DNA of 64,000 nucleotides from positions 34,750 to 98,749 of the forward strand of contig CACFVO010000003.1 in the NCBI GenBank assembly GCA_902569785.1, read 5' to 3'. Position numbers and translations under genes: made by a program. Under the pieces are notes generated by a model. The model was not told the DNA's origin, did no database searches, and saw only the letters and a program-made list of their open reading frames with translations. Below, in pieces: positions 21,115 to 34,650 of the stretch; position 1 is the first letter of the stretch; every line of letters begins with the position of its first letter. Source of the stretch: an uncultured Pelagibacteraceae bacterium (GTDB lineage: Bacteria > Pseudomonadota > Alphaproteobacteria > Pelagibacterales > Pelagibacteraceae).

Positions 21115-23277
<2,163 letters not shown>

Positions 23278-23297
23278 TTATGTAAGATAATAGTAAT

Positions 23298-23322
23298 CCA
23301 GTTTATAATTATTCTAAACTGG
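23298..23322. promoter_or_regulatory. Candidate Irr/PerR (Fur-superfamily) operator upstream of katG
   Basis: CCAGTTTATAATTATTCTAAACTGG; core TTATAATTATTCTAA (23303-23317) differs at one position from the PerR box TTATAATnATTATAA; outer arms CCAGTTTA/TAAACTGG perfect. Confidence 0.65.
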
Positions 23323-23337
23323 AAGTCAATATGAAAG

Positions 23338-23757
23338 TTATTTCTTTTGTAAACTGATTACAATCTCTAGATCTTTAATCTTTTTTCCTTTAGGTGGATT
23401 AGGAATTTTCTTTAAAATAACTTCTTGATAATCAATATCAGTAAGTTTTTTTGTTTGAGGATCATAGAAATGATGGTGCGACTTAATGTTCGTATCATAA
23501 TAGCTTTTACTATTATTGGTTAAAATTTCTCTTATGTGTCCAGCTTTCTTAAAAGCTTCAACAGTATTGTAAATAGTGGCTAAAGAAATTCTTGTCTGCC
23601 CTTTTCTATTAACAACTTTATTTAATGTTTCAGCTGTAAAATGAAAAGTTTCTTTTCTATCAAACAATTTTTTAGCTATTAAAATTCTTTGCTTGGTTGG
23701 TCTTAAGTTAGATGATCTTAGTTTATTTATAATTTCTTTTTTTTGGTGCATAAACAA
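23338..23757 (-). CDS. irr: Fur-superfamily regulator, Irr-like
   Basis: LRPTKQRILIAKKLF, ISLATIYNTVEAFKKAGHIREI, KSYYDTNIKSHHHFYDPQTKKLTDID. Confidence 0.85.
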   Translation of the reverse strand: MFMHQKKEIINKLRSSNLRPTKQRILIAKKLFDRKETFHFTAETLNKVVNRKGQTRISLATIYNTVEAFKKAGHIREILTNNSKSYYDTNIKSHHHFYDPQTKKLTDIDYQEVILKKIPNPPKGKKIKDLEIVISLQKK

Positions 23758-23842
23758 TAGCTTTTTACTAAGTATTTAAAGTTTTCTACAATTATTTATA
23801 TAAAATTGTATATAAATCAAGTAAAAACTATTAACTAAATCT

Positions 23843-24346
23843 ATGCAAAAAAATAGTTTTAATTATGAGGAATTGATTGCTTGTGGCAATGGAGAATTAT
23901 TTGGAGAAGGTAATGCCAAGCTTCCTTTGCCTCCAATGTTAATGTTTGACAGAATTACTGAAATTAAAAAAGATATAGGTGAGTTTAAAAAAGGTTTTAT
24001 AAAAGCAGAACTAGATATAAAAGATAATTTATGGTTTTTTGATTGTCATTTTAAAAATGATCCGGTTATGCCAGGTTGTCTAGGATTAGATGCGATGTGG
24101 CAATTGGTTGGCTTTTATTTGGGATGGATTGGAGAACCAGGAAAAGGAAGAGCACTAGGTGTCAATACTGTAAAATTTACTGGGGAAGTTCTAAAAAAAG
24201 CCAAAATGGCAACTTATGAAATAAATATGAAAAGAATTTTAAAAAAAGAAGGTGCTGTAGTTGGTCTTGCTAATGGTATATTGAGTGCCGATGGAAAGAT
24301 AATTTACAAAGCTGAAAATTTAAAAGTAGGGTTATTTAAATCATGA
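23843..24346 (+). CDS. fabA: 3-hydroxydecanoyl-ACP dehydratase/isomerase
   Basis: [47 protein letters not shown]. Confidence 0.96.
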   Translation: MQKNSFNYEELIACGNGELFGEGNAKLPLPPMLMFDRITEIKKDIGEFKKGFIKAELDIKDNLWFFDCHFKNDPVMPGCLGLDAMWQLVGFYLGWIGEPGKGRALGVNTVKFTGEVLKKAKMATYEINMKRILKKEGAVVGLANGILSADGKIIYKAENLKVGLFKS

Positions 24347-25554
24347 AAAGAGTAGTAGTAACAGGTATTGGAATAGTGTCTTGTCTTGGAAATAATCAAC
24401 AAGAAGTTTATCAATCTCTTCTGAACTCGAAATCAGGAATATCTTTTTCAGAAGAATACAAAGAACATAATTTAAAGAGCCACATTCACGGAAAACCTAA
24501 TATTAAACTTCAAGATCATGTTGATAGAAAAACAATGAGATTCATGGGATCAGGTTCAGCTTATAATTACATTGCTATGAAAGAAGCGGTTAAAGATTCA
24601 GGATTAGAAGAAAAAGATATAAGTAATATCTCAACTGGAATTGTTATGGGTTCAGGTGGTCCTTCAATAGAAAATGTTATCTTAGCAGCAGATAAAACTA
24701 GAGCAAAAACTCCAAAATTAATGGGTCCTTTTATTGTGCCTAGAACAATGGCAAGTACAGCTTCTGCAACTTTGGCTGTTCCTTTCAAAATTAAAGGAGT
24801 AAATTACACTATGAGTTCTGCTTGTGCTACAAGTGGACACTGTATAGGAAATTCAGTTGAACTTATACAATCTGGTAAACAAAAAATTATGTTTGCGGGT
24901 GGAAGTGAAGAACTACATTGGGCTATGACTGCAATGTTTGATGCTATGACAGCTTTATCTTCAAAATATAATGATACTCCTGAAAAAGCTTCAAGAGCAT
25001 ATGATAAAACTAGAGATGGATTTGTTATTGCTGGAGGCGGAGGAGTTTTAGTTCTTGAAGAATATGAGCACGCAAAAGCGAGAGGTGCTAAAATTTATGC
25101 TGAGATAACTGGATATGGAGCAACATCAGATGGGTATGATATGGTAGCGCCCTCTGGAGAAGGAGCCGTTAGGTGCATGAAGATTGCATTAAAAACAACT
25201 AGAAATAAAATAGATTATATTAACACTCATGGTACATCTACTCCTGTAGGAGATATTACAGAATTAAAAGCCATAGGTGAAACGTTTAAAGATAAAATTC
25301 CAAAAATAAGTTCTACTAAATCTTTATCGGGTCATCCTTTGGGTGCTGCATCAGTACATGAAGCTATCTATAGTTTAATAATGATGAAAAATAATTTTAT
25401 AACTGGATCCGCTAATATCAATGAAATGGATGAAGAAGCAAAAAAATTTCCAATAGTTAGTAAAACTGAAAAAGAAGTAACTTTAAATGCAGTTATGTCT
25501 AATAGTTTTGGGTTTGGTGGAACAAATGCAACATTAATTTTTGAAAAGGTATAA
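24343..25554 (+). CDS. fabB: Beta-ketoacyl-ACP synthase I
   Basis: [46 protein letters not shown]. Confidence 0.96.
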   Translation: MKRVVVTGIGIVSCLGNNQQEVYQSLLNSKSGISFSEEYKEHNLKSHIHGKPNIKLQDHVDRKTMRFMGSGSAYNYIAMKEAVKDSGLEEKDISNISTGIVMGSGGPSIENVILAADKTRAKTPKLMGPFIVPRTMASTASATLAVPFKIKGVNYTMSSACATSGHCIGNSVELIQSGKQKIMFAGGSEELHWAMTAMFDAMTALSSKYNDTPEKASRAYDKTRDGFVIAGGGGVLVLEEYEHAKARGAKIYAEITGYGATSDGYDMVAPSGEGAVRCMKIALKTTRNKIDYINTHGTSTPVGDITELKAIGETFKDKIPKISSTKSLSGHPLGAASVHEAIYSLIMMKNNFITGSANINEMDEEAKKFPIVSKTEKEVTLNAVMSNSFGFGGTNATLIFEKV

Positions 25555-26340
25555 ATGAGTTTAGCTAAAGGTAAAAAAGGACTGATTATGGGTGTAGCCA
25601 ACGATCGATCAATTGCTTGGGGCATATCACAAAAACTTGCAGGAGCTGGTGCTGAATTGGCTTTTACATATCTTGGAGATGCATTAAAAAAAAGAGTTGT
25701 TCCATTAGCTAAATCTCTAAATTCTGAATTTACATTAAGTTGCAACGTAGAAAATAAGCAAGAGGTAGTAAAACTTTTTGAAGATATCAAAGCAAAATGG
25801 GGGCAAATTGATTTTGTTGTTCATGCAGTGGCTTTTTCAGATAAAGCAGAATTATCAGGTGAATATTTAAATACTACAAGAGAAAATTTTTTAAAAAGCA
25901 TGTTGGTTTCATGTTTTTCTTTTACTGAAGTTGCAAAAGAAGCCTCTAAGATAATGAAAAAAGGTGGAAGCATGCTAACTTTAACTTACGAGTCTACTAA
26001 AGCAATTCCTAACTATAACGTAATGGGTGTTTGTAAATCTGCTCTAGAAGCAAGTGTAAAATATTTAGCTAGAGATCTAGGTTCAAAGGGTATTAGGGTT
26101 AACGCTATTAGCGCAGGTCCAATTAAAACCCTTGCAGCATCTGCTATAGGAGATGCAAAGTTTCTTTACAAATGGAATGAAGATCACTCTTTTTTGAAAA
26201 GAAACGTAGACATAAATGATGTAGGAAATTCAGCTTTATATTTACTAAGTGATTTAGCTTCTGGTGTTACCGGAGAGATTCATTATGTTGATGCTGGATA
26301 TAATAAAGTAGGTATGCCTAATCCTAAAAATATCTCTTAA
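25555..26340 (+). CDS. fabI: Enoyl-ACP reductase (NADH)
   Basis: GLIMGVANDRSIAWGISQKLA, YNVMGVCKSALEASVKYLARDLG, ISAGPIKTLAAS. Confidence 0.95.
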   Translation: MSLAKGKKGLIMGVANDRSIAWGISQKLAGAGAELAFTYLGDALKKRVVPLAKSLNSEFTLSCNVENKQEVVKLFEDIKAKWGQIDFVVHAVAFSDKAELSGEYLNTTRENFLKSMLVSCFSFTEVAKEASKIMKKGGSMLTLTYESTKAIPNYNVMGVCKSALEASVKYLARDLGSKGIRVNAISAGPIKTLAASAIGDAKFLYKWNEDHSFLKRNVDINDVGNSALYLLSDLASGVTGEIHYVDAGYNKVGMPNPKNIS

Positions 26341-26415
26341 CCTGCAAAAATTGCATATCTGAAATAAAATCATAACAATTATAAGACAAAAATAAAAACC
26401 GTAACTAAACACTAA

Positions 26416-26934
26416 ATGATTAAAAAATTTAACACAAAAGTAAAAGAAAAGTTAAGTAACTTTTTTGATTGGATTAAAGGTGCTGAGTTGGTCGAACTTA
26501 ACAGTTGTGATGTTAAAGAAGACCCAGTTAGACCAGAACTAGACAATAATTTCAGAACCGAATATGGACGTAAAATCTACGGAGTTAAATATAGAGATGA
26601 AATTTGTGCAATTATGTGCTTCGGCTTTACAAATGATATTCCAAAAACAGTTGAAGAACTGGACTTAATGACTAAAGACGCCCATTTACAAAGTGCTTTG
26701 AGAGATCAAAAGGTAGGAAGAATAGCTATTGCTTACACAGTTTGGTCTAAAAAAAAGGGTGGAGGAAAACTAATTGTTAAGGAAGTTTTTAAAAAAATAA
26801 AAAAATCAAATCATTTAAATAGATTGATTACTTTATCTCCGTTAACAGAAATGGCTAGAAATTTTCATTTACGAAACGGAGCCTTCGAACTTCAAGTAAA
26901 TGAAAAAACTCAAAACTTTGAATATAAAATTTAA
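26416..26934 (+). CDS. Hypothetical protein with GNAT-like C-terminal half
   Basis: 172 aa ORF; VGRIAIAYTVWSKKKGGGKLIVKEVFKKIK...LSPLTEMARNFHLRNGA has acetyltransferase-like layout. Confidence 0.6.
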   Translation: MIKKFNTKVKEKLSNFFDWIKGAELVELNSCDVKEDPVRPELDNNFRTEYGRKIYGVKYRDEICAIMCFGFTNDIPKTVEELDLMTKDAHLQSALRDQKVGRIAIAYTVWSKKKGGGKLIVKEVFKKIKKSNHLNRLITLSPLTEMARNFHLRNGAFELQVNEKTQNFEYKI

Positions 26935-26938
26935 GACT

Positions 26939-29011
26939 CTAAGCTACGGCTTGCTTAATAGATAATTTTACTTTACCTCTATCAAATCCTACAACTTTTA
27001 CTGAAACCTCATCACCTTCTTTTACGACATCACCTACTTTTGCAACCCTTTTGGTAGCAAGTTCTGAAATATGCACTAAACCATCTTGTTTTCCTAAAAA
27101 GTTTACAAATGCTCCAAACTCCATAATCTTCACCACTTTTCCTTTGTAAATTTTTCCCATTTCAGGTTTAGCTATAAGACTTTTAATAAATTCTATTGCT
27201 TTATTTCTTGAATCTTCATCAGGAGCCGCAACGGTGACTTCCCCTGTATCTTTCACATCTACTTTCGCACCTGACATTTCAACTATTTCTCTAATCGTTG
27301 CACCACCTTTTCCTATAACTGTAGCAATATCTTTTTTATCTACTTTTATTGTTTCCATTTTAGGTGTATGTTTTGAGAATTCTTTTCTTGATGATTTTAT
27401 AGTTTTGTTCATCTCCAATAAAATATGTTCTCTTCCAGATTTAGCTTGTTCTAAAGCCTTTTCCATAATTTCAAATGTAATGCCTGTAATTTTAATATCC
27501 ATTTGAAGAGATGTTATACCATCTTTAGTTCCAGCTACTTTGAAATCCATATCACCTAAATGGTCTTCATCTCCTAAAATATCTGATAGTACAGAAAATT
27601 TATCACCTTCCTTAATTAAACCCATGGCTATACCGGCTACTGGTTCCTTTATAGGGACTGCAGCATCCATTAAAGATAAAGAAGTGCCACAAACTGTTGC
27701 CATCGAAGAAGAGCCATTTGACTCAGTAATTTCTGAAACAACTCTTAAAGTATAAGGAAAATCCTCTTTTTTTGGCAAAGATGATCTTATAGCTCGCCAA
27801 GCTAATTTACCATGTCCGATTTCTCTTCTACCAGTTCCTATTCTTCCACACTCACCTACTGAAAATGGAGGAAAATTATAGTGAAGCATAAAATTGGATC
27901 TTTGCATTCCGTCTAGGCTTTCTAATCTTTGCTCATCATCAGACATCCCTAAAGTGGTAACTACTAAAGCTTGGGTCTCACCTCTTGTGAATAGAGCTGA
28001 ACCATGTGCTCTTGGTAATACACCCACCTCACATTTAATTTGTCTTACATCTGCAAGACCTCTGCCATCAATTCTTTTTTCATCTTTTAAAATTGCTGTT
28101 CTAACAATATCTTTTTCTAGCAACTTAAGTTGAGCCATTGCTTGATTTTCTGTTACATTTTCATCTTCTACGAACATCTCTTTACATTTAGCATCTATCT
28201 CTGAAATAGCAGTTGATCTTTTCTTTTTATCAACTTCTTTAAATGCTTTTCTTAAATCTTTTTCAAAAGCACTAACGATTTTCTTTTTAACATCAGAGTG
28301 ATCTATCTCTTCGACTTTCCATTTAGGTTTCCCTGCTTTTTTAGCTAAAGTTTCAATTGCTTTTATAATTGGAATAAAATTTTCATGTCCAAACTTTACA
28401 GCATCCAGCATTACTTTTTCTGTTAGACCGGATGTTTCTGACTCTACCATTAAAACTGCCTCTTTTGTTCCAGCAACAACTAAATCTAATTTAGAATCTA
28501 GCAATTCTGCTGGTGAGGGATTTAATAAAAATTTTCCATCTTTATATCCAACTCTACTTGCTGCAATTGGGCCTTGAAAAGGAAGTCCTGATATAGCTAA
28601 AGCTGCAGAAGAAGCAATTATAGATAAAATATCCGGCTGATTTTCTCCATCATAAGACAGTACAGTAGGTAGTAATTGTACTTCATTCATAAAGCTTGAC
28701 GGAAATAATGGTCTAATTGGTCTGTCAATTAATCTAGAAATTAAAGTTTCAGCTTCAGTAGGTCTTGCTTCTCTTTTAAAGTATCCTCCAGGTATTTTAC
28801 CAGCAGCATAATATTTTTCTTGATAATTTACAGATAATGGAAAATAATCTTGCCCGTCCTTTAGATTTTTAGCACCCACTGCAGTTGCTATTATCATTGT
28901 TTCACCGCAAGTTGCTATGATCGCACCATCTGCTTGTCTTGCAATTTTTCCTGTTTCTAAAGTTATTTTTTTTCCATTTATTTCGACTTCTTCTTTGTGA
29001 GACTTAAACAT
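26939..29011 (-). CDS. pnp: Polyribonucleotide nucleotidyltransferase
   Basis: RNase PH, KH ([11 protein letters not shown]) and S1 domains. Confidence 0.98.
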   Translation of the reverse strand: MFKSHKEEVEINGKKITLETGKIARQADGAIIATCGETMIIATAVGAKNLKDGQDYFPLSVNYQEKYYAAGKIPGGYFKREARPTEAETLISRLIDRPIRPLFPSSFMNEVQLLPTVLSYDGENQPDILSIIASSAALAISGLPFQGPIAASRVGYKDGKFLLNPSPAELLDSKLDLVVAGTKEAVLMVESETSGLTEKVMLDAVKFGHENFIPIIKAIETLAKKAGKPKWKVEEIDHSDVKKKIVSAFEKDLRKAFKEVDKKKRSTAISEIDAKCKEMFVEDENVTENQAMAQLKLLEKDIVRTAILKDEKRIDGRGLADVRQIKCEVGVLPRAHGSALFTRGETQALVVTTLGMSDDEQRLESLDGMQRSNFMLHYNFPPFSVGECGRIGTGRREIGHGKLAWRAIRSSLPKKEDFPYTLRVVSEITESNGSSSMATVCGTSLSLMDAAVPIKEPVAGIAMGLIKEGDKFSVLSDILGDEDHLGDMDFKVAGTKDGITSLQMDIKITGITFEIMEKALEQAKSGREHILLEMNKTIKSSRKEFSKHTPKMETIKVDKKDIATVIGKGGATIREIVEMSGAKVDVKDTGEVTVAAPDEDSRNKAIEFIKSLIAKPEMGKIYKGKVVKIMEFGAFVNFLGKQDGLVHISELATKRVAKVGDVVKEGDEVSVKVVGFDRGKVKLSIKQAVA

Positions 29012-29271
29012 TATTTCCTTAAATTTAGTTGTTTTATTACTTTTTTATATGAATCTGCATTTTTCTTTTTAAGATAAACTAAAAGTTTTTTTCTTTTATT
29101 TACAGACTTTGCTAAACCCATTGAAGAGTGCTTGTCTTTTTTGGCATTCTTAAAGTGTTCTGAAAGTTTAGAGATTTTATCAGTTAATAAACCGATTTGT
29201 ATTTCTGTAGATCCAACATCTTTACTATGAATAGCTAATGATTTAATTGTATCTTTTTTTTCCTGTGTCAT
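29011..29271 (-). CDS. rpsO: 30S ribosomal protein S15
   Basis: [52 protein letters not shown]. Confidence 0.96.
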   Translation of the reverse strand: MTQEKKDTIKSLAIHSKDVGSTEIQIGLLTDKISKLSEHFKNAKKDKHSSMGLAKSVNKRKKLLVYLKKKNADSYKKVIKQLNLRK

Positions 29272-29641
29272 TTATTTTTATTTTTCTTATAATTTTTTCA
29301 ATCTTTTCAGCATATTCAAATGAGTTATCTTCTACAAATGTAAGTTTAGGAAGAAACTTAATATCTAGCCTTTTAGATAGCGCTTTTCTAACAAGATGAG
29401 AGTATTCCGTCAAGGCTCTAACTGTTTCTTTCATGTCTACACCGCCTAAAGGTATTACATACACTCTAGCTGTTTTTAAGTCAGGAGTCATTCTAACCTC
29501 AGTTACAGTAATTAGTTTGGAATTAATTGATGGAATTTTAGCTTCATTCCTAATAAATAACTCACCTAAGTTTTGTTTAACCAATTCCCCTACTCTTAAT
29601 TGTCTTTGACTATAAGTCTTTTGTGATGTTTGGTTTCTCAT
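29243..29641 (-). CDS. rbfA: Ribosome-binding factor A
   Basis: RQLRVGELVKQNLGEL...TVTEVRMTPDLKTARVYVIPLGG...KFLPKLTFVEDNSFEYAEKIEKII. Confidence 0.93.
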   Translation of the reverse strand: MRNQTSQKTYSQRQLRVGELVKQNLGELFIRNEAKIPSINSKLITVTEVRMTPDLKTARVYVIPLGGVDMKETVRALTEYSHLVRKALSKRLDIKFLPKLTFVEDNSFEYAEKIEKIIRKIKINDTGKKRYN

Positions 29642-31854
29642 TATATTGACCTTTGAATTTTGTCAGCCTGATATGACTCGATTACATCCTTTTCTTTAAA
29701 ATCAATAAAATCCTTAATGCTAATTCCACACTCAAGTCCTGTACCAACCTCCTTCACTTGATTTTTTTCTCTATAAATACTTTGAATCTCGCCACTATAT
29801 ACAACAACTCCATCTCTTATTATTCTTGCCTTAGATCTACTTTTAATTTCTCCATTAATGACTTTTGATCCTGCAATCTTACCTGCATTGGATACTTTAA
29901 ATATTTTTTGAATCTCGGCAGAACCTAAAACTGTTTCTTTTATATCTGGTTCTAATAAACCTGATAAAGATTTTTCAACATGTTCGAGAGCTTCATAAAT
30001 TATATTAAAATATTTAATATCAATTTTTTGTTCTTCTGCTAATTTTTTAGCTTCTCTGTTTGGTTTTACATTAAAGCCAATCAATATTGCATTTGATGCC
30101 TTAGCTAAAGAAACATCAGTTTCATTTATCATTCCAATATCAGATAAAATAATTTTAGCTTCAACTTCTTCATGTTTTATTTTATTAATTGCCATTTTTA
30201 ATGCTTCACTTGACCCTTGAACATCAGATTTAATAATAATATTTAATTCGTCTTTTTCTTTCGTTGTATCAAAAAGTGTAGCCTTTTCTTTAGCTAGAAC
30301 TTTATTTTTAACAAAATGATTTTTTTTATATTCTGCCATTTCTTTGGCTTCATCTTCGTCTTTAGTTACTAAAAATTCTGCTCCAGCGAAGGCTGAACTA
30401 TTCATTCCTAGTATTTCAACTGGCATAGAAGGTGAGGCTTCATCAATATTTTTTCCTTCGTAATTTATCATCGCTCTAATTTTTCCCCATGTATCTCCAC
30501 AAATAAAGTAGTCTCCTCTTTTTAATTTTCCATTTCTAATTAAAACTGTAGATACTGGTCCTTTTCCTTTATCTATTTTAGACTCAATAACAATACCCTT
30601 AGCTTGCCCAGAGAATGAAGCCTTTAAATCTAAAATCTCAGATTGTAATAAAATGCTTTCTTTAAGTTTATCTAAATTAATTTTTTTTAACGCTGATACT
30701 TCTACAAATAGAGTCTCTCCACTCAAATCTTCAGCAATCAACTCATATTGCATCATTTCATTTTTAATTTTACTTATATTTTTTTCAGGTAAATCACATT
30801 TATTAATTGCAACTATTATAGGAACCTTTGCTGCTTTGGCATGTTGAATAGCTTCAACTGTTTGTGGTTTAATACCATCATCAGCTGCTACTACTAAGAC
30901 TACAATATCCGTAATTTTTGATCCACGAGCACGCATCTCAGTAAATGCTGCATGACCAGGCGTATCAATAAAAGTAATAGCTTTATTATTTTCTGTTATA
31001 ACTTGATAGGCTCCAATATGCTGAGTGATGCCACCATGTTCTCCTGAAACAACGTTTGTATCTCTTAAAGAGTCTAATAAAGATGTTTTCCCATGATCAA
31101 CGTGTCCCATAATTGTAACTACTGGTGCTCTAGTTTGTATGTCTCCTTCTAATTTTTCTTTAACTTTATTTTTCTCTAATGTCGGTTGATCTTCTAATAT
31201 AGGTTTGTGTCCAAATTCTTTAACAATATATTCTGCTGTATCTTTATCAATGTTATGATTGATAGTTGCTATTACCTTCATATTAAATAAAAACTTAATG
31301 ATATCACTAGATTTCTCTGCCATTCGATTTGAAAGCTCTTGTATAGTTATTTGTTCAGGTATTTTTACATCTCTAATTACTTTTTTGAATTCTTTCTTTT
31401 CTTCATTCTCTGGTTTATTTTTTTTCTCTTTTAATCTTGCTCTTTTAACTGAAGCTAAACTTCTTTGTTTAATCTCAATTTCTTCAACATTTAAAGCTCT
31501 AGAAACTGTTAATTTAAAATCTCTTTTATCTATTGGATTCTTTAATTTTAATTTGCTTTTTCCAGTTGGTTTATCAGTTTTTTTTATAAAAGCTTTGGTA
31601 GCTTGTTGCTCAATAAATTTTCTAGCATAATTTTTCTTTTTGATATCTTTTGTATCCGCCTTATTAATCTTTCCAAAAGATTGTTCGCTCCTATTTATAT
31701 TTTTGTTAACTTTAAAAGGCTTTTTCTTTTCTACCGAGAAAGATTTCTTTCCATCTGAGCCGATGGAGCTTGTATCAATTTTTTTTTTTAAATTTGATGA
31801 AATAGTAAGTGTCTTTTTTTTATCTTTTTTTTCCATAGCATTACTTGTAAACAA
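29641..31854 (-). CDS. infB: Translation initiation factor IF-2
   Basis: [41 protein letters not shown]. Confidence 0.98.
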   Translation of the reverse strand: MFTSNAMEKKDKKKTLTISSNLKKKIDTSSIGSDGKKSFSVEKKKPFKVNKNINRSEQSFGKINKADTKDIKKKNYARKFIEQQATKAFIKKTDKPTGKSKLKLKNPIDKRDFKLTVSRALNVEEIEIKQRSLASVKRARLKEKKNKPENEEKKEFKKVIRDVKIPEQITIQELSNRMAEKSSDIIKFLFNMKVIATINHNIDKDTAEYIVKEFGHKPILEDQPTLEKNKVKEKLEGDIQTRAPVVTIMGHVDHGKTSLLDSLRDTNVVSGEHGGITQHIGAYQVITENNKAITFIDTPGHAAFTEMRARGSKITDIVVLVVAADDGIKPQTVEAIQHAKAAKVPIIVAINKCDLPEKNISKIKNEMMQYELIAEDLSGETLFVEVSALKKINLDKLKESILLQSEILDLKASFSGQAKGIVIESKIDKGKGPVSTVLIRNGKLKRGDYFICGDTWGKIRAMINYEGKNIDEASPSMPVEILGMNSSAFAGAEFLVTKDEDEAKEMAEYKKNHFVKNKVLAKEKATLFDTTKEKDELNIIIKSDVQGSSEALKMAINKIKHEEVEAKIILSDIGMINETDVSLAKASNAILIGFNVKPNREAKKLAEEQKIDIKYFNIIYEALEHVEKSLSGLLEPDIKETVLGSAEIQKIFKVSNAGKIAGSKVINGEIKSRSKARIIRDGVVVYSGEIQSIYREKNQVKEVGTGLECGISIKDFIDFKEKDVIESYQADKIQRSI

Positions 31855-33391
31855 TTTCTCTAGCAGACATAATTAATTGATCGGCTTCTTTTCTAGATAA
31901 AGAAAACTCTTCTAAGTATCCTTCAATTCTAATCTTTTTTCCTTTAACTTCATCAAAACCACCTATTAGTTCATCAGAAGACAAATCTGCAAAATCGTTT
32001 AATTTTTTTATATTTTTTTGACCTAAAATTACAAGCATTCCTTGTGTCATACCTTTTAGATCTATTAATGAATCTTCCACACCTAGTTCTTTTAATTTTT
32101 GAGCAACTTCTTCTTTCTCTTTAATTAATGTTTCTTTTGATCTATTTATTAATTCTTTTGCAGTTTCTTCATCAATTGCTTCTATTTTAGAAATATCCTC
32201 TGGAGTTGATTGAGCAATATCTTCAATACTTGTAAATCCTTCTGACACCAAAAGCTGTCCTAGTGTTTCATCAACTTCTAAATTTTTAATTAATGTCTCC
32301 GTTTTATCTTTAAATTCTGCTTGTCTTCTTTCTGAATCTTCTTGATCTGTCAGAATATCAATTTCATAATTTGTTAATTTAGATGCAAGTCTAACGTTCT
32401 GCCCTCTACGACCAATTGCTTTACTTAAATTTTCTTCGGTTAAAATGATATCTATTCTCTTATTATCTTGATCAATTAAAACTTTTTGTATTTCTGCTGG
32501 TGAAAGAGATTCTGAAATTAAAGTTGGTAGATCTTCTGTCCACTTAATAATATCAATTTTTTCACCATGTAATTCATTAACTATTGTTTGAACTCTACTT
32601 CCTCTCATTCCTACACATGCTCCCACTGGATCAATAGAAGCATCTTGTGAGTATACGCAAATTTTTGCTCTACTCCCAGGATCTCTTGCAACAGCTTTAA
32701 TTTCTATTGTTCCTTCATAAATTTCCGGAACTTCTTGAAAAAATAATCTTGCTAAAAATTGTGGGTGTGCTCTTGATAAAAATATTTGATGACCCTTTAA
32801 TTCTTTTTTAACTTCATAACAATAAGCTTTTACTCTATCTCCATTTTTTAAGATTTCTCTTGGAATGAGCTCATCTTTTTTAATAACACCCTCTGCTTTT
32901 CCTAAGTCAATAATAACATTTCCATATTCTAATCGCTTAATAATTCCACTTAATATTTGACCTTGTTTATCTATAAAGTCCTCATATTGCCTGTTTTTTT
33001 CAGCTTCTCGTACTCTAGCACTAATAACTTGTTTGGCGCTTTGAGCGGCAATTCTTCCAAAGTCAACTTGTGGCAATTCCTCATAAATTTTATCTCCAAT
33101 TTTTAAATCATTGTTTTTAGTATCAATCTTTTTTGCATCATTTAAATTAATTTCTTTATAAGGATCTTCGACATTTTCTACTATATCTAACACTTTCTGA
33201 ATTTTTATATCTCCACTTTCTCTATCAATTGACACCTCAATATTATTATCATTTCCAAATTTAGTTAAAGCAGCTTTCTGAATTGCATTTTCCATTGAGT
33301 CAATAACAAGCTCTTTGTCGATTGATTTCTCATTAGCGACAGCGTCTACTATTCTTAAAAGTTCTAGTTTATCTAATCCTCTATTTAACAT
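31841..33391 (-). CDS. nusA: Transcription termination/antitermination factor NusA
   Basis: NusA N-domain, S1 and KH motifs (GACVGMRGSRVQTIVNELHGEKIDI); ATG at 33391 with AGGAG SD preferred over the track start 33430, which lies inside a terminator hairpin. Confidence 0.96.
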   Translation of the reverse strand: MLNRGLDKLELLRIVDAVANEKSIDKELVIDSMENAIQKAALTKFGNDNNIEVSIDRESGDIKIQKVLDIVENVEDPYKEINLNDAKKIDTKNNDLKIGDKIYEELPQVDFGRIAAQSAKQVISARVREAEKNRQYEDFIDKQGQILSGIIKRLEYGNVIIDLGKAEGVIKKDELIPREILKNGDRVKAYCYEVKKELKGHQIFLSRAHPQFLARLFFQEVPEIYEGTIEIKAVARDPGSRAKICVYSQDASIDPVGACVGMRGSRVQTIVNELHGEKIDIIKWTEDLPTLISESLSPAEIQKVLIDQDNKRIDIILTEENLSKAIGRRGQNVRLASKLTNYEIDILTDQEDSERRQAEFKDKTETLIKNLEVDETLGQLLVSEGFTSIEDIAQSTPEDISKIEAIDEETAKELINRSKETLIKEKEEVAQKLKELGVEDSLIDLKGMTQGMLVILGQKNIKKLNDFADLSSDELIGGFDEVKGKKIRIEGYLEEFSLSRKEADQLIMSAREIVYK

Positions 33392-33401
33392 TTTTTTAAC
33401 A

Positions 33402-33434
33402 CTCCTAAAAAAAAATGGGCTAAAGCCCATTTTG
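33402..33434 (-). terminator. Intrinsic terminator in the nusA 5' leader
   Basis: Minus strand AAAATGGGC-TTTA-GCCCATTTT followed by a continuous T tract (9 T in total), then AGGAG SD and the nusA ATG. Confidence 0.8.
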
Positions 33435-33452
33435 AATTTATCCGATAATAAA

Positions 33453-33484
33453 CATTATATTAATGAAAATTGTGGTTTTTTCAA
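33453..33484 (-). promoter_or_regulatory. Candidate nusA promoter between metK and nusA
   Basis: Minus strand TTGAAA-N19-TATAAT upstream of the terminator hairpin; spacing is longer than ideal. Confidence 0.4.
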
Positions 33485-33486
33485 GA

Positions 33487-34650
33487 TTACAATTTAAATA
33501 AATCTGACTTATCTGTTTTTTCCCAAGTAAATTCACCCGTATTTGATGGTTTTCTACCAAAATGTCCGTAGGCAGAAGTGACCTCATATATTGGATTATT
33601 CAATTTTAACATCTCTCTAATTCCTCTTGGAGATAAATCAAAATTTTTGTCGATAATTTTTTTTACTGTACTTACTTTATCTTCGTCACCATTAGAAAGT
33701 TTTATAAAAATAGATAAAGGTTTTGAAACTCCTATAGCATAAGCAAGCTGTATCAAACATTTCTCAGAAATACCTGCTGATACAATATTTTTAGATAAGT
33801 ACCTTGCGGCATAAGCCGCTGATCTATCTACTTTAGTAGGATCTTTTCCAGAAAAGGCTCCTCCTCCGTGCGGGGCCGCACCTCCATAAGTGTCAACAAT
33901 TATTTTTCTTCCGGTTAAACCTGTATCTCCGTCGGGTCCACCAATTATGAATTGGCCAGTTGGGTTAATATAAATTTCTTTCGAGTCTAAATCTTTAACA
34001 TATCTTTCTGGTATAGAATTCTTAATGTATGGCAGAACTAAATCTTTAACCTGTTTTTGATTTAAATCTTTTGAATGTTGAGTTGATATTACTACTGAGG
34101 TCACTTTAGTTGGTTTATTATTTTGATATAACATCGTAACTTGGCTTTTAGAATCTGGTTCTATTCCTTTTAAAATACCTTTTTTTCTATCTTCGGCCAT
34201 TAACCTTAAAATTTTATGAGAAAAATGAATTGGAGCTGGCATTAAATCTTCGGTTTCTGTACAAGCGTATCCAAACATAATGCCTTGATCGCCCGCTCCT
34301 TCATCTTTATTACCTTTGGAATCAACGCCCAATGCTATATCAGCTGATTGTTCATGTAAAAAAGTTTCAATATTAGCAGTTTTCCAACTAAATCCTTCTT
34401 GATCATAACCAATATCTTTAATGCAATCTCTAACATTTTTTATAATCTCTTCCTTGTCAATTTTTGGACCTCTAATTTCTCCAGCTAATACAACTTTATT
34501 AGTTGTTGTGAGAGTTTCGCAAGCGACACGAGAGAAAGGATCACGCGACAGATAAGAGTCTACGACCATATCTGAAATTCTATCACAGACTTTATCTGGG
34601 TGACCTTCAGAAACAGACTCACTAGTAAATAAATATTTATTATTTTGCAT
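33487..34650 (-). CDS. metK: S-adenosylmethionine synthetase
   Basis: [55 protein letters not shown]. Confidence 0.98.
   Translation of the reverse strand: MQNNKYLFTSESVSEGHPDKVCDRISDMVVDSYLSRDPFSRVACETLTTTNKVVLAGEIRGPKIDKEEIIKNVRDCIKDIGYDQEGFSWKTANIETFLHEQSADIALGVDSKGNKDEGAGDQGIMFGYACTETEDLMPAPIHFSHKILRLMAEDRKKGILKGIEPDSKSQVTMLYQNNKPTKVTSVVISTQHSKDLNQKQVKDLVLPYIKNSIPERYVKDLDSKEIYINPTGQFIIGGPDGDTGLTGRKIIVDTYGGAAPHGGGAFSGKDPTKVDRSAAYAARYLSKNIVSAGISEKCLIQLAYAIGVSKPLSIFIKLSNGDEDKVSTVKKIIDKNFDLSPRGIREMLKLNNPIYEVTSAYGHFGRKPSNTGEFTWEKTDKSDLFKL

Noticed and set aside
33391-33430. N-terminal extension MGFSPFFFRSVKK of the NusA track ORF
   Set aside because: It translates the terminator stem and SD region; the ATG at 33391 has AGGAG upstream and matches the usual NusA N-terminus.
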